Positions 1-11,994 of a stretch of DNA of 64,000 nucleotides are shown here, one piece after another; position 1 is the stretch's first letter; each line of letters begins with the position of its first letter. The notes under the pieces are model-generated. The model saw only the letters and a program-made list of their open reading frames with translations, made no database searches and was not told the origin of the DNA. The position numbers and the translations under genes were made by a program. This DNA comes from Temnopleurus reevesii (lineage: Eukaryota; Echinodermata; Echinoidea; Temnopleuroida; Temnopleuridae), in contig BQKZ01000373.1 in NCBI GenBank assembly GCA_036244855.1, forward strand, positions 1 to 64,000, given 5' to 3'.

Positions 1-462
1 TCTAATGTATTTGACACAAATACAATCTGTTTGTCTTGGTTAAGTATATTTGATGACAAGATCCCATCTGAAAATTTCCAGTGTGCATCATTTTTAGCCC
101 ATGGAATATGTAGATTGTTGTGTTAGTTTTGTTCAAATTATATAAGAAATCTTTATTCGGTTATTTATTGTTGTTTTGCAATTCTATCACTGTTCAATAT
201 TATTAGGAATATAAACATATCATTCTTTCCAACAAGCAAGGAGTGGGCTATTTAGAATTAACTTAATATTGAATTATCTATTTTTTTACTATACTTACGT
301 GCACAGAATGTAAGAGGCCTTTGGTTTTGTCATCACCAATGTATTCCAATCAACAATAGCCTTTTTTGTATTTTCTATTTTAATTTATTTTGTTGTTGTA
401 TTCATTTATGCAGTCTTTAAAGATTTGTCAAATTTCATGCAGTGTATGCATTTTAAGTTTTA

Positions 463-468
463 AATAAA
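463..468 (+). other. Possible polyadenylation signal of a gene left of the window
   Basis: AATAAA followed within 10 nt by the GT-rich TTTGTTGTTC. The preceding 460 bp are AT-rich and non-coding, like a 3' UTR. Such signals are frequent by chance in this composition. Confidence 0.15.
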
Positions 469-480
469 CTTTGTTGTTCA

Positions 481-2740
481 TACTAAATGGTTGATTGTAT
501 TGTTCCTTGATAGAAGAAAGCATGCTTAAGAGCAAGAGAATCCATTAAGAAATTCCTACTTTTTAATGTCTGTGCAATCACTGAAAGGTCATGAGATTAG
601 TTTTCATGATTTCCTATTGCAATGCTAGTATTTTTTTTTCATTCAGTTAATTTGATAATGCCAAACGTTTTCATTTACAATTGTTACTCACTTAATTTGT
701 GAATCGAGTTGAATTGGAATGAAATTGAACGGAACTTTTGAAAACCCTGTAAGTGATGGTTGAGTTAGAGTCGCATTAACACTAACAGAATAAACAAGAA
801 ACAAAAATATATTTTTCCAGAAAAAGTAAGAAACCCGGAGATATTTTCCTCTAAAAAGACAACGTTCTCCCGATGACAATTGTTTTACCAAGAGGAGTCT
901 TAGAATATGCTAAGAATACATGAGATTAAATCATATTTGAAAAACTTGGCTCAGATGGACATGAGGATTCCTTTGTGGGATCAAACTTGCGAGTTGTTTT
1001 GGAAGATATAGAATTTGAATTGCCCCGCTACCAATCGAAACAAGACGATGCTCCTTCCCTTCACACTTTTCATAAACAATTTATCATTGCGATTAAAACC
1101 GATATAATGACTGCAATATGCTTGCTAATAGCTTACAATACCCTCTGACCCATATCCTGCTTTTGACCTGTCCAGGTTAAAGTAAGTCAAGGTCAGCTGG
1201 TCATTTTATCCCCTCCATTTTGTCCGTTCAACATCGGGTCATGGGGAAGACTTGACCACCAAATAATCACTGGTTTCGATTTGTGCTCAGAGGCTTCTTG
1301 CAGTAAAAGGTGATTAAACACAGCTTAAATTGGGAGAAAATAGACATAAATCAAAATATTACTTATCAAAACGATATTGTAAGTGTTAAAATTTTTCTTT
1401 TAATCGTAGGACTTTGATACCATTTCATTATGCGATCAGCCGCTGTTAATTTTCCTTGTCCGATTTAATTTCTTTTTACAAAACTGGTGTCATCTCATTG
1501 CAACACTGTCTCAAGCCTTCTCAACAAATAACATGAATTTGATTGCATGTTTCCATTTCATGGACTACTTCAAATGAACCAATTTGGTTGAAGTCCATTT
1601 TTGTACCCTCCACTTTTGTCTCGTCTGTGATTGGCTCTGCATTTCCAAAGCAGTGCATTTTGTTTGATACCACCTAAAATTAGGCTCAGCTTGAGGATAG
1701 ATGTTATATTTCATTTATCATTTTATTAACCTATCCAGTGCTATTATCTTGTTTTTATAGTATTTTTTTTAACATTTATTTATTTTAGTTTTTGCTTGTC
1801 ATTGGAGGATGAGGATGTGGTTGTGGGTACTTTGGTCAGGTGATAACATCACTTAGCAACCAATACAATTGTCTGCCCGTGGATTTCTGCTCAATCGTGC
1901 GTTTACTCTACTCGGATGAGCGCGGGCCGAAAAGGCTTTTGATGTGACTCGATTATACACTCTTAACCAAATAATTACTGATTCACCAAATAGAAAAAGA
2001 TTACACATAATCATAATTGAGATCTGACGCTCAATTACACCTGATTGAGCGTAATGAGTTGCTTGATGTAATGGCATACAAATCGCACCTGTTTTCATAT
2101 CGCCTCCAATTATCTATTTCCATTCATTCTTTTTAAATGAAAAATGCTAGTAAAGCATCGTCTCTAAGTGGTGGAACTGACATTGAATGAATTGAATTGA
2201 GTCTGCTACGGATGTAATATATCTCTCACCTATTTCTTTTTAATTGCAATGATTATATTCATATGATACTTATCTAATCTTAATTGAATCATTCGTATTT
2301 AAGCTCATCGTGGCTAACCTTTATATCATTTGATATTTAAGATTCTCTTAGAGAAGTGGAATTCCACTTCATGACACATCTTAATTTAATTAAATTCTAA
2401 ATCTTTATGAATCTTTTTTCATTTGCTATTCAATCTGATATGTACACCAGTGTGTATTCTTGGATAAGTTGTTTATTATGTATTTGAAGAGGTAAATGAA
2501 CGTGAAATTGTATACCTGTTTACTTCACGATTACCTGTTCATTTTCACCAAATGAATATCAAAATATATTGAACCGGGGGAAAATATATATTGTGCCATG
2601 TAATAAAACTGCTTGATTGGAATGTGAATGATTTTTTATCAATTTCACATACTATTTTTATACTGTATATACTTCAAAGGATGATCGTAAGTTTTTGATC
2701 AATACTTTACATTTTAAATGATCGTGATCAAGACTGCAGA
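481..2740. other. Intergenic, no gene seen
   Basis: AT-rich sequence without repeats or long plausible frames. TTGCAACACTGTCTCA at about 1498-1513 resembles the right end of the MITE at 58091-58222, but no left end is visible. Confidence 0.6.
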
Positions 2741-2880
2741 AAGTTATTTCGACCTTGATTGTATGAACTCTCAATGACAAAGACTAGAGAAGAAAAGAAG
2801 AAAAACAAAACAAATTATGAAGCATGTCTAGCGATCGATCAATCTCCAATAGCTGTCTGTCCGGACACTCAACCTGATTG

Positions 2881-2930
2881 TGACGTCATCAAGAACATCT
2901 TCGGTGGTCCTCCATGCAAGATGGCGGAGG
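2881..2930 (+). promoter_or_regulatory. CRE palindrome followed by an AAGATGGCGG (YY1-type) site
   Basis: TGACGTCA (2881-2888) lies 31 bp before AAGATGGCGG (2919-2928). The pairing of a CRE and a YY1-type element over an ATG is typical of promoters. The ATG at 2922 opens a 42-codon frame (MAEDDADRRWRRW...) ending at 3047. No TATA box or following donor was identified. Confidence 0.25.
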
Positions 2931-3793
2931 ATGATGCAGATAGGAGATGGAGAAGATGGATGAGCGTCACAAAGATGAAGAGGGTGATCGAGGAGCTTCA
3001 AACAAATAGCTTTGTAGACTTACTTTTGTTATTTAAAATGTGTAATTGAATTTTAATCAAATTAATTCCCTTTCCTTATCGATGTGCTGTTGCTTTTTTC
3101 ATATTATTTGAATTACTTTATTATGTTTGTTCGAATACTGACCATTAATAGTCAAGGTATTATCATACAATATTAGGAATATTTTTTACCCGACAGTAGG
3201 CTTGTATGCTGGAAAAAACAGAAAAACAGATATGAGCAATTAGACAAAACGACAACAAGTCGGATGTTCCTGTGTAATAGAGCCGTAATATTACAGGTGA
3301 TTTTTATTATTTCTCCATGACTATGAAGGCATTATTACGTGTATGTAGTCGCGATGTTCATTGCAATTAATTATGATATAATGCAACTTGCACTGCATGT
3401 ATTTAACAAAAATCTTTAGCCACTTTTGCTGGCATCAGATTTGCGGTAATTGTACACATATTTCTCTTTTAAAAAAAAGTATCGAAAGATAACAATCCAC
3501 TTGAAACGAATCAATGTTTAATGTTTCTGTTTGCATAAATATCGCATAAGATAAGAGAATTCAGTGAAATGCACACCCGAGCAGCAGAAGCACGGTAGAA
3601 AAAAAAAAACTAATGGGTGACTCTATGCTTGCTTACCCTGCCGATTGGTAGGGGGAAGAGGGCAGATGTATGTACGTCGGGATTTCCACGTGAGGTACTT
3701 CATCACGAAAAGGATCCCAATTCTTTTTTTTTCTGATTTTCGACATAAGTAATGCTAATAAGGACATGAATTTTCCAAAACCGATATAAATCT

Positions 3794-4026
3794 ATAGTCG
3801 TGCCTGAACATGTTATGTTGAATTTAAGTATCTGTACGTAACATGTAACATTATTTGCATGTTTGTTTTGACCTGATTTGTTCAGGTTATAGTTTAAATG
3901 TGCTGATATACCTACTTGTAACTTTTGATTTGTTTAAATTGTTGATTTTACTTATTCAATGAGTTGTTCAAAGTTTTTATCAATAAATCCTTGTATGAGG
4001 CAAAGAGAAAAAAATAGTCGTGCCTG
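3794..4026 (+). mobile_element. Retroposed transcript tail with 13-bp target-site duplications
   Basis: The 13-mer ATAGTCGTGCCTG occurs at 3794-3806 and again at 4014-4026. Between them lies a 207-bp insert that ends with AATAAA (3982-3987), about 20 nt of sequence, and an A-rich tail (AAAGAGAAAAAAA) touching the right duplication. Flanking duplication, polyadenylation signal and A-tail together are the hallmark of LINE-driven retroposition. The insert has no open frame. It is either the 3' UTR of a cellular mRNA or a 5'-truncated non-LTR element. Confidence 0.7.
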
Positions 4027-4358
4027 TTGCCACTAAACAGTAGATTAATTTATGGAGTCGCTGCTTGCTTTCAAGTAGTCCAACTTGCTGTTAGCCGTCT
4101 GTCCATGTGGAGTTTGGTAGAGACTAAAGGAGCTTGAGTTTGTAGGGTAGGTGTGTCGGTTCACTCGGCCTGTGTCTCGGCGCCATAACGCTCTTTGGTT
4201 CCGCGGGCATACCGGGAGCGTAGGTCTTCTGCTTGTCATTGATAAGAGCATTTAGCATCCTTGCTGTGCCAACTTCAGTCTACAATAATCATATTGTAAC
4301 ATGAAACCGATTTTTGTTTAATTTGTTTTGTTATATTATTTTCATTGTTTATGACTTT

Positions 4359-4976
4359 GCATACCCTCCCATGCCATATATCTTGCAACATAGACCCACT
4401 CTCAATTCCTTCAGGGCACACATATAGATCAATTTTATGCACTGGCCATATGAAGAAAAATGATATAGAATATCTCAGGATTAGTTTCTGTACTCAAGAA
4501 CGATAACTTTTTGCCATTATATTGCTCATTCTCAAAACCTAATGGCCAATACACGATGTGCCATAAAATTAATAAAACACATGCCCTGAAGGAACTGAGA
4601 GTGACGTCTTGTACTAAGGTTGTCTATTTTATTTGCGTCATATGGGGTATGGATTTTGACACTTTTTGTTAGCGAAAGTATTCAACAAGTCATTGATTTT
4701 TTCAATTTTGCGAGAAGTCGTTGACTACTCTGCAAGTCGAGACATTGCAATTTTCCACCTTTGTCGTCTTTGGTCTCTGATACCTAAGGCATAACTCAAT
4801 TAAGAATTGTTTTACCCTACATAATTTACAAACCGTGTATGACACTTTAGTTTCAACAATAGATATTTGTGACTTTTTTACATTTAAGGAAAAATAAGAA
4901 AACATACGACAGGTGAATCAATGGAAAACGAACGTAATTTTGCTATGTTGCCAAACTTGTGGCATGGGAGGTTAAT
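4359..4976. mobile_element. Foldback / terminal-inverted-repeat element of about 620 bp
   Basis: The left end (4359-4393), containing CCTCCCATGCCATATATC and GCAACATAG, is the imperfect inverted complement of the right end (4942-4976). Inside are a second, nearly perfect inverted pair of 21 bp at 4398-4418 and 4582-4602 (around CCTTCAGGGCA). No transposase frame is visible, so it is a non-autonomous DNA element, possibly composite. Confidence 0.55.
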
Positions 4977-4989
4977 TTGAATTTTTCGA

Positions 4990-6320
4990 AAAGAATTGAA
5001 AATAAATGATTGGATTTGATGGATAATAACACTTTTGATAAACGTGTGATAAAAATGGAATGTATTTTACATTCTAAAGCAGATATCAACATGTTTGTTC
5101 TAAATATTCTTCATAGTGGATGGCTCCAAAGTATCGGTAACGGAATTACATAACAGAATATGCCCGTTTTGGGTGTATATTCAGTCATACACGAAAGAAA
5201 AATATGCCTAGTGTATTTCTGACATGTCTGAAGAGAGATTTCCAAGCTATATTTTGAACTTCGTTGTTTCCGAGCAAAATTAGAGACGCTTTTATAAATA
5301 TTTCTCTTACGTGCAATTGTCAGGTTAGGCGAGCTCACCAATCAGTACTATTGTTCTCATTACTGATTCTCATTATTGAAAATAAACATCGTTAGGTTAT
5401 GCTGCCTTTGCCATCAACACCCCCATCTTAAGAAAAAATGTATCGACACGCCTGGTCATGTTTAGTATATTCTGTTGATATCCCTTTGAAACTTAAATTA
5501 AAAAAAAATAAAATGCTATAAAGTGGTCTCTGGTCTACTGTTGCCGTCATAAAGCAAACCAACCCTCCTTCTTGGGCGAACTCGTTCCAGCCTGGGGCAG
5601 GATGGCTCTGTGAAAAAGAAATGATAATTTCTGTTATTGTTTTTTTTTTTAAAGTGTAGGAGGGCGGTTGTGAAATCTGAATGTTACAGGTAGCCCATAC
5701 CTATGTCTTTCTCACTGCAAAAAGGTATTTATCGTTTGTACGTCATAGCGGGGAGAGCGGGCCAAAGCGCCACAGCCTATGGATGAATAGAATTCGAATA
5801 AATACCTGGATTAATGGACTTCAAGCGCAAATTGGTATTAGATTTTACACACTGGCTTGGTTATCTGTTCTACGATTCTGCAACGAAATGATGTTTTGTA
5901 GGGCGTTCGATGTTGGCCAAATCGTAAACCCATCACTCTCTTGGCACAAGAACTGATGGAAATCACCAATTTCCAGTTTAAAACTTACTTTTCTTCTGCA
6001 TGCAGCAAATATAACGTTATAGAGGGATGTTTGGAAAATGTGGGCGTATTTATAATGTATAACTGTCGATTATGCAGTAATTTCTGCTTATAATACAGAC
6101 TTTGAGAAAATGCACTGTTTAAAGGTTAGGCAACATGTTGTCCACACAACTATCGATTTTGAAATTTACAAATTTCTATGTATTTTTCTAACCAAAATTT
6201 CAAACAACATGAGCGAAAATGATACTTGGTTGGGTATATTTTACCCAATTATTTTGTGGACAAGTTTGTCGCCCGGTGCGGATAAACATTATTTTGTCCA
6301 ATTATTTAAGGAGTGTACAG
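4990..6320. other. Intergenic, no gene seen
   Basis: Only short frames. A 91-codon frame at 5681-5956 begins with a non-ATG codon, has no recognisable domain and is not supported. Confidence 0.55.
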
Positions 6321-6329
6321 GAAACTACC

Positions 6330-6545
6330 TACGCCTTCTCCTTTTCGCCTCCATCTCCTCCGCCTCTTCCTCCTCACCCTCCTCCTCCTCCTCCTCCTCC
6401 CCTTCTCCTCTTCCCCTCCCCTCCTGCCAGCCTGCTCTTCCTTCTCCCCCTCTCCTCTATCTCCCCATTCTCCATCTCCCCCTGCACTTCCTTCCCCTCA
6501 TCCTCCTACTCTTCCCGCCTCCACCTCGCCGTGGCATCTCTCCCA
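6330..6545 (+). repeat. Pyrimidine tract rich in (CCT)n
   Basis: Roughly 215 bp almost without purines, mostly TCC/CCT units. Overlapping long open frames in several phases arise only because stop codons need A. Purine/pyrimidine strand asymmetry makes triplex (H-DNA) formation possible. Confidence 0.9.
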
Positions 6546-6872
6546 CTCTCTTGCTCCTCCAAATTTTCGGCACCACCCCCTTCTTCTGGCGCTCCTAAAA
6601 TGTGCATCTTTCCTGCCTCTATTGGCCATTATGAATCAATATATAGTTATCAAAGTATCAAGTTAGTCACAAATCCCACGTCGATCAGCATTTTAGAAAC
6701 AGAAACCAGTTACCTCCTGATTTGGGTAGCTGTCAAAGACATTGTTTTCGAACTCGGAGAGCTCAAATTGAGCATTTAACACTTTCATCCAATCACTCTG
6801 CGATCTCAAAAATACATTTATCCTTCCAAATCTTTAGCAAACAGGAGACCCAAGCCTCTCTGATCCCAGTTC

Positions 6873-7334
6873 TCACCCTCCCATCTCTCTCCGTCCAATC
6901 TCATTTGAAGAATAATACTGCTTGAAGATGCCAAGAGGTAAGATTGGGTATGGATCACCACATCTTGAAAGATGCTTTTTTATTCCACCATTATTCGTCG
7001 CCATCGCTTCATCGTCGTTTCTCCACCTTTGTGTGTATTTATCATGATATTTTTCGTTAATTTGTAGATCAACTCTTCTGGTGAAAATCCCAGCCATTCT
7101 TCTAAATTTTGTATATTTTGACTTCGCCTCCTCCATCTCCCCTTCCAAGTCTTTATCTCTACTATCTTCCATGCCTTCTCCCATTCTTTCTCTATATCCC
7201 ATTTTCTCTGTTTCTCCTTTATAACTGCATAATATATGTATCCAAACAACATATTCTATTCGACATGAATATTTAGCATAAATAATATACATTTCCATAA
7301 CTTTCCATTCCTGCCAATCGTATCTGTCGATCAA
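6873..7334 (-). other. 153-codon open frame, probably not a gene
   Basis: This is one of the longest minus-strand frames in the window. A second frame is also open across 6980-7252. The translation is rich in E, R, K and W, as expected from the pyrimidine-rich plus strand next to the (CCT)n tract. I see no domain, no splice context and no Kozak-like start. Confidence 0.15.
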
Positions 7335-7339
7335 TCTAT

Positions 7340-9690
7340 ATTAGTCAGCAAACAAAATCATGACGTAATTAGTGTTTGTGTTTAATTCTTTGAAAGATTA
7401 CTGTTCAGAGCAATTAAAAATGTCGGGTTTTCCCATGAGAACATGCCCGCTTTCTACCCGTACCTCCCGCCGTGTAATTGGTATACACCACCCCATGTAT
7501 TTTCCATATACTCCCACCCTCTATATTTAGACCATAGGACAAGCGTGTATTGTTCTCCATGCGACTATATTAAAATGATGACAAATGTATGCCTGACCAT
7601 CGTAATCCTGTAGACATTTTGTCAAAAGAGGTGTTTCCATTAAATCTAAATTGTCTTATTTCCACAAATTATTCAAATTTCAATATGTTTAAGATCCTCG
7701 ATGATTTTTTTTTCTACTTTGTTAAACTTTTCACCAATAGCTGATCAATAGACCGACGGCCAATATTTTTTTATGTTTGAAAAATCAATTGTTGTCTTAA
7801 TTGCCGATAAACTTTGTAATGAAATAGAAAAAAATGCCATTAATTTGTCTCGCAGTTATGAATGGGTTACACGTACTTTTGATCTGAACTATATATAAAA
7901 ATGATCGTTATCCGACAATGGATGACTTAAAAACCATTATCTTCATAACGACATGCTATTGTACAGTCAGGTTGGGTGAATTACAGTGTAGATCATTAAG
8001 TCATATTGTGTCTGTTACAATTCGTATGAGTTTTTGATATGATTTATGTTTACGTGTTTATTTACTTATTCTTTAAAAAAAAAATAACAATATAATTGTT
8101 AATATCCCGCGCATTATTTACTTATTTGTTAATCCGTGTCTATTTGGATGCACATACGTTTGATAATAATTTAACCTCGTTTTTTTTAATAATTATCCAT
8201 TCATGTGTTATTCATATTCGACATCAAAAACACCTCCAAAATACACCATGATTTTGTCAGCAAATAAAATGGATGTGGTTTTAATTTTGAATAATAACAT
8301 TGAAATATATTTGTTTTATTTACTCATCTATTTTCATTCATGCGGTTTAGTGTTAATTATTTAGCAGTGTTTGCTTTTGAAATTAATATCAACAAAAGTA
8401 CGATCTGCCCACGTGCTGACAAACACTGTAATCATTTTGATAATTCATTATCACGTACGCATATGGAAATGCATATATCAAGATACGTTAAGAAGTGCAT
8501 GGCTCACACAAACTATTCATAAAGGTTAGAATTATGAGGAATGAAAACACTTCTGCCTGAACATAGATCATCATCATGCTATCATAAAATATATGTACTA
8601 TTGTTATCCAAAATGGTAATAAAAATGTATAGGATAAAATCATTTTCATTACAAATTTCTCGTGTAAGACAAAAATTGTACATCGGTTTAAAAATAAGAT
8701 GGAGGAAATGTCGAATGAATAATGAGCTTGGATAGCATTTTTTTTTCATGTCAAGTAAATGGCATCTTATGTGGACAAGATGTGTTATGAACCATATTAA
8801 TTCATTAATTGATATGCGGGGTCTAAGTTCTATGTTTCAGCTATATGAATCAGCCACACCCCAAAGAGGTTTTTTTCTTAATATTTTTTTGTCAAATTCT
8901 GGATCATGCTCGATGTACTAAAGATTAACAATGACGAATCATCTTTCCCGAATTCGGACTTTTCTTCTTTTCCACTCCGTCATCCTTATGCCTACTAGAA
9001 TGAGTGGGAACAGGAAGGCAAGCGTACACATCTGTACAACATGTGGGAGGGAAAGAGAGAACAGATTAACCAACACATGCAATATTGTTCATTGTATATT
9101 ATGACTGTCCGTCAAAATTAATATGCAGACATTTATGCAGTTAGAGGAAGAAAGAGAGTATGGGAGTGAGAAATGAAGAGATGGCTACATCGAAATGCAT
9201 TGGAAATATTTCTATTTGTAAAAATAAAAAATGAATAAATAAATAAATGATAAAAATTGAAATTAATCATTGACTCTATAATCACACAATTTATTGATTC
9301 GACTGATTTATTTTTGGTAAGATATGATAATCAATATTCATTTAATATTGCTCTTTATTTCATACATTATGTTATGGATTGTATTAACAAAAATCTGATA
9401 GAACATGTTGTTTCATGTTTTTGATCGCGAGGCATCGTCATGAAAAGAATATTTTCTTCTTAGTATGGCAAGAAAACGGTGTCGTTGCCACAAATCTAAC
9501 TTCATTTATAATCCATTTATCGTTCCTTTAATTATAACCAATCTCAGACAGATGGTTCGCTTGTATGATTTTCCGCTCGGGGCACACAACCCACTGGCTT
9601 CTGAAAATGATCATTTTTTTTCGAAGGGTGGCTCAGTCATTGGCTTTCCATTTGGAGGGGCTCAATCATGTCAATGACGTTCGAATTTTT
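7340..9690. other. Intergenic, no gene seen
   Basis: AT-rich, with short A and T runs and a purine-rich patch at about 9120-9190. Nothing else stands out. Confidence 0.6.
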
Positions 9691-9702
9691 TAAGGGCGCA
9701 GT

Positions 9703-9723
9703 CCCCCCCCCCCCCCCGGGGGG
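9703..9723. repeat. C15G6 homopolymer junction
   Basis: C15 (9703-9717) abuts G6 (9718-9723). This can be a natural palindrome or an assembly join of opposite-strand homopolymers. Confidence 0.9.
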
Positions 9724-10056
9724 TACCTATAAGCCTATGCAACATAGCAAAATCTAATTAAAATGTTATAAGCAAAGCGCACCTTTAGCAAAACAAACAA
9801 ACAAATAAAAAACACAAAAAACAACAACATCAGAAATGTCGTGGCTCTTCCAACAGCGACCTTGCTTAGTTCTCAAAGTCTCAATTCCCGTCTCCATCCA
9901 AAGGGAGACTTGTTTCTTAAGACTTGGAACCACGCCATCTTTTGTCAATAGGTTTTTTTTTAAAGAACAGTTGTCGAAGAAGATAGCCTGATAGGGCAAT
10001 TCGCATATTGTGATTTTAGAATATTGTGAGCTGTTGGGTTTTGAATTTATTTATAT

Positions 10057-10196
10057 GATATTGGATGGCAATAAATGGAATACCAGGGAATATTGCACGA
10101 GTTAGGGCAATATTGCACGAATCGAAGATGAGGGCAATATTGGCCCTAACGAATGCAATATTCCCGGTATTTCATGAAATGAAGCCATCCAATATA
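10057..10196. mobile_element. Foldback MITE of 140 bp
   Basis: ATATTGGATGGC at the left end is answered by GCCATCCAATAT at the right end. The interior continues the symmetry: ATACCAGGGAATATTGC versus GCAATATTCCCGGTAT, then GTTAGGGCAATATTG versus CAATATTGGCCCTAAC. A smaller related hairpin (GCCGTACAATAT / ATATTGTATGGC) follows at about 10260-10290. Non-coding. Confidence 0.7.
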
Positions 10197-10319
10197 ATTA
10201 TTATTATCTTTACATATACCAGAAGACTGGTCACTGCTTTGCGCAAGCGTAAAATTGAAGCCGTACAATATGACTTAATATTGTATGGCTTAAAACTCTC
10301 ATATAGATAATAATGTTTT

Positions 10320-10730
10320 ATATAGAGCAGGCTTTTCTATATTTGTCCATTAGAAAATGACAGAATTTATGCTCAACAGCTCCGATGTTCGTAATCGTTG
10401 TAAAGATTTCCCTGTGTTTTATATTTATTGCATGTTGGATGAAAAAGACGGAAAACAAACTACCGAAAAGAAAAATATAGTTCTTCAAAGACCCCGCTAA
10501 CATTCGATTATAAACCACAAAATGGGTGCGTTTCCGCAATTTTTTTCGATCGGGAAATCATATCTATATTAAAAGAAAAAATGAAACATTTCAGGAGTAT
10601 AAGATGACTATTTCAACCTAGGCGGGCTGAGGGATTGACACTCGTTTCAAACTGTGACCATATCCTCATTCTGGTTTCTCCAATCGTTTTACCCTGTATG
10701 GGGGCTCTATGATGGTATCCGCTGAACTAG
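10320..10730. other. Intergenic, nothing recognised
   Basis: Only short frames with no domain. It leads into the 13-bp minisatellite at 10744. Confidence 0.55.
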
Positions 10731-10743
10731 GTACCCCCACCAC

Positions 10744-10792
10744 ACCCCTACCTTGCACCCCTACCTCGCACCCCTACCTCGCACCCCTCCCC
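10744..10792. repeat. 13-bp minisatellite, nearly four units
   Basis: Units ACCCCTACCTYGC are at 10744-10756, 10757-10769 and 10770-10782, followed by a partial unit. It is strongly C-rich on the plus strand. Confidence 0.85.
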
Positions 10793-11314
10793 TCAATTAC
10801 CACTGGTCAATTGCCTCATATTGAGTTCTCAAACCACTTTTCCGACGCATAACTAAATTTAGACCGAGGATGTAAATGTAGGTTAGGATTACTACAGTGG
10901 TCTTGTTGTGTCCATATTAGTGACTGCTTGGAAGACGATGAGAAATTTATTTTAAGCAGGAAGTCAACCTCTTTTTTCGTATTTTTCTAAAAATAAATCA
11001 AAATGTATGAATATAGATACTTTCGATCAGAGGTTGTTTTGTCTGATCAATTACTTGATTCATGGGACCAACGAAGTTATACAGTTCACCAGACAATTGC
11101 AAAACGATTTTTAAAAAAATGTAATCAAACTTTCTAAAAGCATTAAAATAGCATGATTTTGTTTTCATGACTATACATGTTATTAACAATATGAATTGGG
11201 ATAACAATGTGGATTTTAAGGCCTTTACTATTCAAGACTGAATATTTAATGATGTTGCAACAAGCATTTATTATCTTATCACTTATGCATGTTATGTAAA
11301 ACTTTGGATTAGCG

Positions 11315-11428
11315 AGTGATTGTGTGTGCGTATGCATGTGTTCATGTGTTTATGTGCTTATGTGGTTATTGCATGTATGTGTTTGTGTGTGTGTAAGTGT
11401 GTGCGTTTGTGTGCGTGTATGCGTATGT
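11315..11428. repeat. Imperfect (GT)n microsatellite
   Basis: GT-rich sequence with interspersed ATG and GC units over about 110 bp; alternating purine-pyrimidine, so Z-DNA-prone. Confidence 0.8.
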
Positions 11429-11635
11429 TAGAAAGCTGTCCCGATGATTGAGTCTAAGTCTAACTTGCATACGCTTTGTTCAATAAATCATATTCCCAAA
11501 CCATAAATATGAATATTATCTTTTGTACTTATACCTTTACATCAAAATATAATTTTGAGTTAATTCGAGGGAATGCACAGATGGAATGTACATCTAATGT
11601 TATTAATGTAGTCTATTAGATGAACTCTTACTTAC

Positions 11636-11669
<34 letters not shown>
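11636..11669. repeat. (AT)n microsatellite
   Basis: Alternating AT with two ATAC interruptions. Confidence 0.9.
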
Positions 11670-11746
11670 GCAGTAAAGCTATGAAGTATTAATCAAAAAA
11701 TGCATATTTCAAACAAATGCCACGAGAATTCGTTGACCCCTCGGTT

Positions 11747-11766
11747 TCTCTCTCTCTCTCTCTCTC
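11747..11766. repeat. (TC)n microsatellite
   Basis: About ten TC units. Confidence 0.9.
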
Positions 11767-11994
11767 GATTTATATTGCAATAGATGCAGAAAGATCTCGG
11801 TTGATTGAGAAAACCCACAACTTCGAGAGAGAGGTGAGAAAAAGATTGAACGTGATTCCTCCACAAAATACGTTCTCTTACAAACGATCAATGGGGCATC
11901 ACAGAGATCTATATCACGGTGATAAATTGTCAAACCATTTTGGAAGTAATCGCAACAAAATGACAATTTTCACCGATTCAATTTGGCAGATTTA

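Noticed and set aside
1498..1513. TTGCAACACTGTCTCA, similar to one end of the MITE at 58091-58222
   Set aside because: No opposite terminal repeat within several hundred bases.
6110..6779. Overlapping proline/serine/leucine-rich frames of 117-186 codons
   Set aside because: They arise from a stop-free (CCT)n pyrimidine tract open in all three phases.
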